Origin: Thermoplasmata archaeon
GTDB taxonomy: Archaea; Thermoplasmatota; Thermoplasmata; Thermoplasmatales; Thermoplasmataceae
Direction: 5' to 3'
NCBI GenBank assembly: GCA_021811505.1
Contig: JAJZOM010000250.1
Span: forward strand, 1 to 5,677
DNA: 5,677 bases
Every line of letters begins with the position of its first letter. The stretch's first letter is position 1. Position numbers and translations under genes: made by a program. Of this stretch, positions 5,551-5,677 are shown piece after piece. The notes below the pieces were generated by a model. It worked only from the letters and a program-made list of their open reading frames with translations. It did no database searches and was not told the DNA's origin.

Positions 5551-5646
5551 GTATTTGTTTAGCTTCGATGGTACAACATTTGTTCTCTGACTCTTAAGTC
5601 TGGCAATTTCTGGTTGGGGTTTTACTTATTTCGTACAAAGGCTATT

Positions 5647-5668
5647 ATACTGAACTGTGTTTCAGTAT
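5647..5668. repeat. Inverted repeat with 8-base arms
   Basis: ATACTGAA (5647-5654) and TTCAGTAT (5661-5668) are perfect reverse complements around a six-base spacer. They lie about 130 bases upstream of the surface operon, at the window edge. It could be an operator, a hairpin at the end of a gene outside the window, or chance. Confidence 0.4.
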
Positions 5669-5677
5669 TAATGGATA

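Noticed and set aside
1..5677. CRISPR array, tRNA, rRNA or insertion sequence
   Set aside because: I saw no regularly spaced repeats, no cloverleaf-like sequence, and no transposase or paired terminal repeats.

Overview
The window reads as a chromosomal piece of an archaeon, most likely a member of the Thermoplasmata. TATA-like boxes (TTTAAA, TTATAAAA) lie about 25-35 bases before several gene starts. There are almost no Shine-Dalgarno sites, and three genes match the futalosine (Mqn) route to menaquinone, which quinone-using Thermoplasmata employ. The lineage is an inference from promoter style and gene content, not from a marker gene.

Left part (1-1784): the N-terminal 170 codons of a radical SAM enzyme of the MqnC type run off the left edge on the minus strand. 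A 157-base intergenic region carrying two outward-facing promoters separates it from a complete MqnE-type aminofutalosine synthase on the plus strand. Right of two intervening minus-strand genes, at 2974-3714, lies a complete MqnA-type chorismate dehydratase. Together these would convert chorismate to 3-[(1-carboxyvinyl)oxy]benzoate (MqnA), couple it to S-adenosylmethionine to give aminofutalosine (MqnE), and, after loss of the base by an enzyme not encoded here, cyclise the product (MqnC). MqnB and MqnD are not in the window.

Middle (1789-2973): a 65-residue hydrophobic, His-rich small protein sits tail to tail with mqnE. Behind it is a 196-residue coiled-coil protein of unknown function. 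The region between that gene and mqnA has no convincing gene, but it holds a perfect 18-base palindrome and a pair of near-identical 11-base direct repeats.

Right part (3715-5677): after a 394-base region without an intact gene comes a minus-strand two-gene operon with a strong TATA box. It encodes a Ser/Thr/Gly-rich 195-residue protein and then a 269-residue membrane-anchored protein with a large outer domain. Both contain a LNP...PFYVG motif. Just past the 269-residue protein, a second open frame continues for 56 codons as a charged, protein-like sequence without its own start, which suggests a frameshifted cytoplasmic tail. I recognise neither protein. This operon and its broken tail are the least explained part of the window.
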